Origin: Pseudeuparius sepicola
Lineage: Eukaryota; Arthropoda; Insecta; Coleoptera; Anthribidae
Reading direction: 5' to 3'
NCBI GenBank assembly: GCA_963920635.1
Contig: OY987303.1
Location: 45,569,223-45,633,222 of the forward strand
DNA: 64,000 bases
Of the stretch, positions 59,482-64,000 are shown piece by piece. The notes beneath the pieces are model-generated. The model was not told where the DNA came from. It searched no databases and worked only from the letters and a program-made list of their open reading frames with translations. Position 1 is the first letter of the stretch; every line of letters starts with the position of its first letter. The translations under genes and the position numbers were made by a program.

Positions 59482-60411
59482 CAGGTTGAGTCATTAATAA
59501 TGGCACATAGTGCAACCGCATATATTTTGGCCCAAAATATTATTATTGAGGCTAATATGAAATGTTGTTTGTTTTTGGGGATGGAGAATAAGCCGAAAAT
59601 CTCAATTTCTACATATCGCACAGAGGGCGCCACTTGCGCTGTTTTTGGATTGTGCATTTACTTATAACTTTTTTGAGGTTACCTTTCCGAGGTCCATCAT
59701 TTTAGACCATCTTTTCGTTCTGCAACAAATAGGTATTCTTGTTTCACAACGATAAAATCAACCGTTTGCATTGAAATTGCCAAAACGTGCCCCAAAACAC
59801 CTGTTGACTTCGATATTCGAAAAATAACTACTTTCAAATATTACCATTTAAAGCGAGAAAAAAACTCAATGTCCCAAGAAATGTTCACTTTCAAAATAGA
59901 ACGGATTGAAACTTGACCAAATTTGGACACCCTATTTCAAGAAAACTAATGTGTTTCTACCAATGTCCGTTTGACATTTTTTCTTCATTTTCAATGTACA
60001 GTTGATCTGTAACATTTTTGAAATCAGGTGAAAATTTTATTTTCCGAATATTGAAGTCGACAGGTTTGGGGATACGTTTTGACAATTTCAGCGCAAACGG
60101 TTGATTTGATCGTTATGAAATAAGAGTACCTTTTTGTTGCAGAATGAAAAGATGGACCTGCAGGACCAAAAAAATAACCTGAAAAAAGTTATGAGTGAGA
60201 TACATGTGAGATACGTATAAATTGACATTTTCATCTTATTCTCCATCCCCAAAAACATAGCAGTGCAAAATTTCAGTTCAGCAGCTTGATTCTGTTATGT
60301 TATGGTATCTCTTAAACAAACATTTCTATAAGGCATATTAGCCTCAATAGTATTATTTTGGCCCAAAATATTTGAGGTTGCACTATGTGCCATTATTAAT
60401 GACTCACCATG
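59482..60411. mobile_element. 930-bp TIR element, TA duplication
   Basis: Ends CAGGTTGAGTCATTAATAAT / inverse with TA on both sides. Terminal repeats over 90 bp include GCACATAGTGCAACC and TTTTGGCCCAAAATAT; CTGAATTTCAACCGTTTGC-like inner blocks also pair. The GAGTCATTA end motif links it to 51960-53214. No transposase. Confidence 0.85.
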
Positions 60412-63222
60412 TATAATTTGCATATTTAAAAATTCAAATTGCTAGTAAATTGGTCAAATCTTAAAATGCAAATTTAATCCCATGTAGATATCTCATGACA
60501 TGTAATAATATAAACCAAGTTGTTTTGACCTAAACCCTACACCTACTCAAAATTTAGTAATTTTTTTAATTTTGCACTTAACATTGTGAATTAAAAGTTA
60601 ATACAACATATTAATGTATATGATAATGGTAATAGCATACACTGCCCAAAAATTGTACATATAGGGGTAAAAAATTCAAGTAATGAAGACATGCTCATCT
60701 GAAAGCGTCCTTAATTTTTGGTCTCATTTATGTCAATTTTCGAATACATTTTGTTCTGTACATTATATACATTTTGAGATAAATGATAGGCTTTGTAAAT
60801 AGTATTGTATATACATTTGTAGCAAAAGCATGTTAAATGTTCTTAAAATTAAAAATAGCTTATAGAATGTAATGCTGGATCGATACCTAGACAACAACTG
60901 AGTATTGTAACTCCTGTAAAAAGATAAAAAAATACAAATGGCAGGAACCATACAGATACATAGAAAGTAGAAGTTTCTCACACAGCTATTGTTTATTTTC
61001 CCTCAAAATAGCCTAAGTTAGGTTACATAATCTTTTTTTAATTCCAGGCACTGACAGTTTTCATAAAAATCCTTTTTAAATTATGATTGATTTAATGACA
61101 GTTCCGAGAACTGGAGAACAACAACATTTTAGTTAAATTGTATTCCAATGAACGTTTTAAAAGAAAATCTTGTCTTTTTGATATCAAGTTGACTCTTGAA
61201 GTTGACTCGTCTCAGTAGAATTTAAAAACTACAGGAACTTTAAGTTGGGATATTTTCGATTTTATATTTTCTTCTCCATGATACACATACATCAGTTTAA
61301 TCCAAATAAGAATTGAAGTGACAACTGTTAAGAGCGTCACCCTTATAAATATAAGGATCGCCATCCTTTTATAAAAATTTCCCCCAAAATGTTTAAAAAA
61401 TTGGGGATTGGGGAATATTTATTGAAGAAATAAGTAATTTTTAATAGTTATTTATTTGTAAAAAAACCATTGCATTTTGGGGAAATTAATATAAATGAAA
61501 GCAAATCCTTATTTTTAAAAGGGAGTCACAAGAATTTTTTTTTTCAAAATTTAAAATTAGTTAAACCCTTTTGGGATGGGCCGACACGCCACGCCCATCT
61601 GCGTAGGAAGGCGCCGGGAATTCAAAGGTGGGGGGCGGCTGTCGTACTATTACGTCACCTGACCTTGGTACACAGAACATGCTTCGTGGTCAGTCAGTCT
61701 GTTGCCTCTTTCGTTAACGTTTTTATGTTTATGTGCATACCCATGTTTTGAAAATTTCACTCTATTAAAAATTTGTAAGAAAAAATATGTGAAAACTTTG
61801 TTAAACTAGTTTATTAGTTTCCGCCTATTCATTTTCCTTATTTGTTAGGTATCAAAACATTTCTTAATTTCTATATTCATTTCATTTCACTGTTTCCTTT
61901 ATAATAAAGTTATAATATAATTTTCAAATGTCAATTGTCGAGACACAAAAAACAAAATGTCGTACCTGTATGTCAGCCTTTCTGCTACCTAATCGTTTTT
62001 ACGATTGCCTTACCCATACGGTGTCAGTCTTTCTGAGACAATATTTCTGATGTACATGTACAGCATTCGATTAAGTTTTTATGAGACGGCAGCTGTCCGA
62101 ACCTATTGCATAGAATGTAGTACATGTACGGCACCTGGCCCTCATGTGGAAAATTGCAAAAAACAAAACCCAACAAAGACGTTACTAACTTCCCATTTTA
62201 ACTTGAAGAAATCATAATTAATAGTAATATGTACTTAAATTTTGTCCCTTTAAAAAATATATAGTCACTTCTACAGCTTACAGACCAATTTTCAATATGT
62301 ACTTATAAGAGTTGAAAAAAAATCTCAAATAATTTTAAAATAAATAGAAGTGAAAATAATGAAAATCTGTTTTAAAAAGATAACAATTATGGAAATGACA
62401 ATTAAAAGTGGAGAATTTAATAATTTAATGGAATTGATGCACCCTCCTAGGTTGGGTGTGAAATGTTTATAATGTTAGCCTTGTGCGCATGCAGTTACTT
62501 TTTACCCAGAAGTTTCACTTTAGTATATTACAATTTGTACAATGTACAATTTTTTAAGTTTTGATTTTATATTTTTTTCAGCAAATCAAAAAGGAATACA
62601 TTTCTGTACCTATCATACTTCTAATATTATTGTAAGATACCATAATACTACAAAATTCAGCAAATAAAATTGGAAATACTTTTGTATTTTGGTACCTACC
62701 TATATGTTTTAAATATATTGTTGTACTGAATAAACCTACTATTACCATTATTTATTTACCGCTCCCTTTTTTAAACTCAATATTGAAGGAAAAAGGAAAT
62801 AAGGACGGAATATCGCTATTCACTAATAAATAATTGTAGTCAATATGATATTTTCTCCCATATGAAATCAGGCATTGAAAAGACAACAAATTTAATTGTG
62901 TTACTTTGAAATACAGTGTGCGCTAAAAAGTCTGCACCATATGATAAACCTTTTTCAAAATGGTTTTCGGTGGCATCATTTATAACCAAGTGTCAATAAT
63001 GTTGGACCTGTCATATTCCCAACACAGCCAATGTCCCTTAAAATTATGGTAATTTATTTTATTTTACATTCCTTATAAGGTAAATTTAATTAGGATTTGA
63101 CTACTTTCCCATAGAATTTTGCATTTTGGAAATATCAACAGCACTTAAAATAGAAGCTTGTAGCTTTCCATCAACCTAGTCAGAGCTTGTGATCTCTATG
63201 AAGAAACAAAACAACATAGTGT
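60412..63222. other. Intergenic between convergent genes
   Basis: Mostly AT-rich. A short GC-rich patch at 61570-61700 holds GCGCCGGGAATTC and TTACGTCACCTGACC. GTGTGCGCTAAAAAGTCTGC at about 62920 resembles an element end. No gene supported. Confidence 0.5.
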
Positions 63223-63228
63223 TTTATT
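63223..63228 (-). terminator. Poly(A) signal of the K2P channel gene
   Basis: AATAAA on the minus strand starts 8 nt after the TAG stop, giving a very short 3' UTR if used. Confidence 0.5.
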
Positions 63229-63236
63229 TTATAATA

Positions 63237-63386
63237 CTAGAGGGAACTTTCAAAAATTACAATTTCAGTTGACACTTTTTGAGATGCATCTTGGGTGGCA
63301 ATTTGATTTAGCACAGCTTCAATTACATCTTGCCACTTCTTTTCCTTTCTAGATTTTCTTCTGTATGACAGTCTCGACACAGGGAC
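63237..63386 (-). CDS. Two-pore-domain K+ channel, last coding exon
   Basis: Acceptor ATATTTTTCAG, then 49 codons and a TAG at 63237-63239. It encodes a basic cytosolic tail starting VPVSRLSYRRKSRKEKKWQD and ending EIVIFESSL. The terminal S-S-L does not fit a class I PDZ-ligand motif exactly. The exon follows the helix-4 exon after a 65-bp intron; together with the 164-bp intron before it, introns here are short, in contrast to the other two genes. A poly(A) signal follows almost immediately. Confidence 0.85.
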   Translation of the reverse strand, partial: VPVSRLSYRRKSRKEKKWQDVIEAVLNQIATQDASQKVSTEIVIFESSL

Positions 63387-63451
63387 CTGAAAAATATTCA
63401 ATTGAACGAGAATATAAAATATAAAAGTTTTGTGAAAAATCATGATCATAC

Positions 63452-63675
63452 CACTGCTAGGATCTTCATGAGGTCTTGCTGTGTAAGCAAGGCCAGCACA
63501 TCTACGCCAGGAGTATTTGCTAATCTCCTAAAGTTCTCGGCAAGTGGACCCTTCAGAGCTTGCAGTTGCCTCCAAGATTGTGCATATTGCCTTCTAACTA
63601 ACTCAATAATGGTAGATGTAACTGCGAGCCCAACCAGTATGTATAGGGTACAGAAGAGCATGTACTTTGGCTTTT
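63452..63675 (-). CDS. Two-pore-domain K+ channel, helix 4 exon
   Basis: Acceptor TTTTTCCTACAG, then 224 nt (phase 1 in, phase 0 out), ending GTG|GTATGA. The protein KPKYMLFCTLYILVGLAVTS is transmembrane helix 4. It runs into TIIELVRRQYAQSW, a basic juxtamembrane segment typical of several insect and nematode K2P channels, then a cytosolic stretch ending LLTQQDLMKILAV. There are no frame disruptions. I do not assign a particular K2P subfamily or orthologue because the N-terminal half is missing. Confidence 0.93.
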
Positions 63676-63839
63676 CTGTAGGAAAAACAAGTTATAAAAC
63701 TGATGGGAAAATTGCCGAATACACCTATTATGGCACATGTATATCTAATGCAGTTGTGATATTTACTAGATAAGCCATATCTGCGAGTTAAACTTAATGC
63801 AACAATACACCTATCGAGCTCAAAGTCATTATAACTTAC

Positions 63840-64000
63840 TTGGCACGATATCCCCGAATCCAATAGTCGTCATAGTAACAAAACAAAAATAAAAGCCATC
63901 GAAAAATGTCCACTCTTCTTCCCAAATCACAAACAGTCCAGCACCAACAGAAAGGTAGGCAAACAAGGAGCATACTGATAACAGGGCATAAAAGGACTTT
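63840..64000 (-). CDS. Two-pore-domain K+ channel, pore-2 exon (partial)
   Basis: The exon runs in from the right edge on the minus strand. It reads [20 protein letters not shown] (transmembrane helix 3), then [20 protein letters not shown] and the second pore loop with selectivity filter [12 protein letters not shown]. The hydrophobic helix, acidic-aromatic spacer, pore helix and TIGFGD filter are the hallmark of K2P (KCNK/TWIK-type) leak potassium channels, which dimerise in the plasma membrane to set resting potential. It ends CCAA|GTAAGT (phase 1) and joins the next exon as K-K-P-K, the usual start of helix 4. The first pore and N terminus lie outside the window. Confidence 0.93.

Noticed and set aside
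61470..61751. 93-codon plus-strand ORF across the GC-rich patch
   Set aside because: No recognisable domain, poor start context and no splice or poly(A) signals linked to it.
1..64000. CRISPR arrays, bacterial operons, integrons
   Set aside because: Spliced genes, poly(A) signals and insect transposons show a eukaryotic genome; no direct-repeat/spacer pattern was seen.

Overview
The window looks like nuclear DNA from an insect. It is AT-rich, has long introns with GT..AG borders and AATAAA signals, and is crowded with transposable elements (TEs). Three insect-like protein genes can be read. A beetle is plausible, but that is only a guess. There are no bacterial-style operons and no CRISPR.

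Genes. (1) The 5' end of the translation factor eIF5B lies on the minus strand as three small exons (38228-38268, 15169-15231, 905-1296). They join in frame across about 37 kb, and the gene continues past the left edge. (2) A plus-strand gene for a nuclear-type protein has a 42-codon first exon at 42390-42515 and a large second exon at 55537-57624. Joined, they give 737 residues: two zinc-finger-associated (ZAD)-like cysteine modules, a basic stretch and a long acidic tail. The 13-kb intron is mostly mobile DNA. (3) The last three coding exons of a two-pore-domain potassium channel (63237-64000, minus strand) enter from the right edge. eIF5B and the ZAD-like gene are divergent, about 4 kb apart; the ZAD-like gene and the channel are convergent.

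RNA features. A tandem array at 18945-20460 has four units, each with a tRNA gene whose body resembles tRNA-Val but whose anticodon is AGC (Ala). A complete hammerhead ribozyme core is on the minus strand at 18040-18088, of the kind known from Penelope-like retroelements. A decayed tRNA-Pro-like gene (23773-23844) and a tRNA-derived SINE (36511-36738) are also present.

Mobile DNA. Most of the rest is remnants. Non-LTR retrotransposon pieces lie at 4.7-10.2, 22.7-25.4 and 26.5-30.4 kb. Many foldback or terminal-inverted-repeat DNA elements are flanked by TA (ends CAGGGTG or CAGTGTG). Two related elements have 5-bp target duplications, and one hAT-like element has a perfect 8-bp duplication. 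Two Tc1/IS630-type transposase remnants are readable inside intact terminal repeats. Insertions are nested several levels deep, so relative ages can be read: one retrotransposon RNase H domain (6.2-9.9 kb) is broken by three separate DNA elements.

No self-evident new system is proven. The best leads are the Val-bodied/Ala-anticodon tRNA array, the hammerhead, the foldback element carrying a cysteine-rich ORF (20646-22651), and the tandem ZAD-like protein with its remote first exon.
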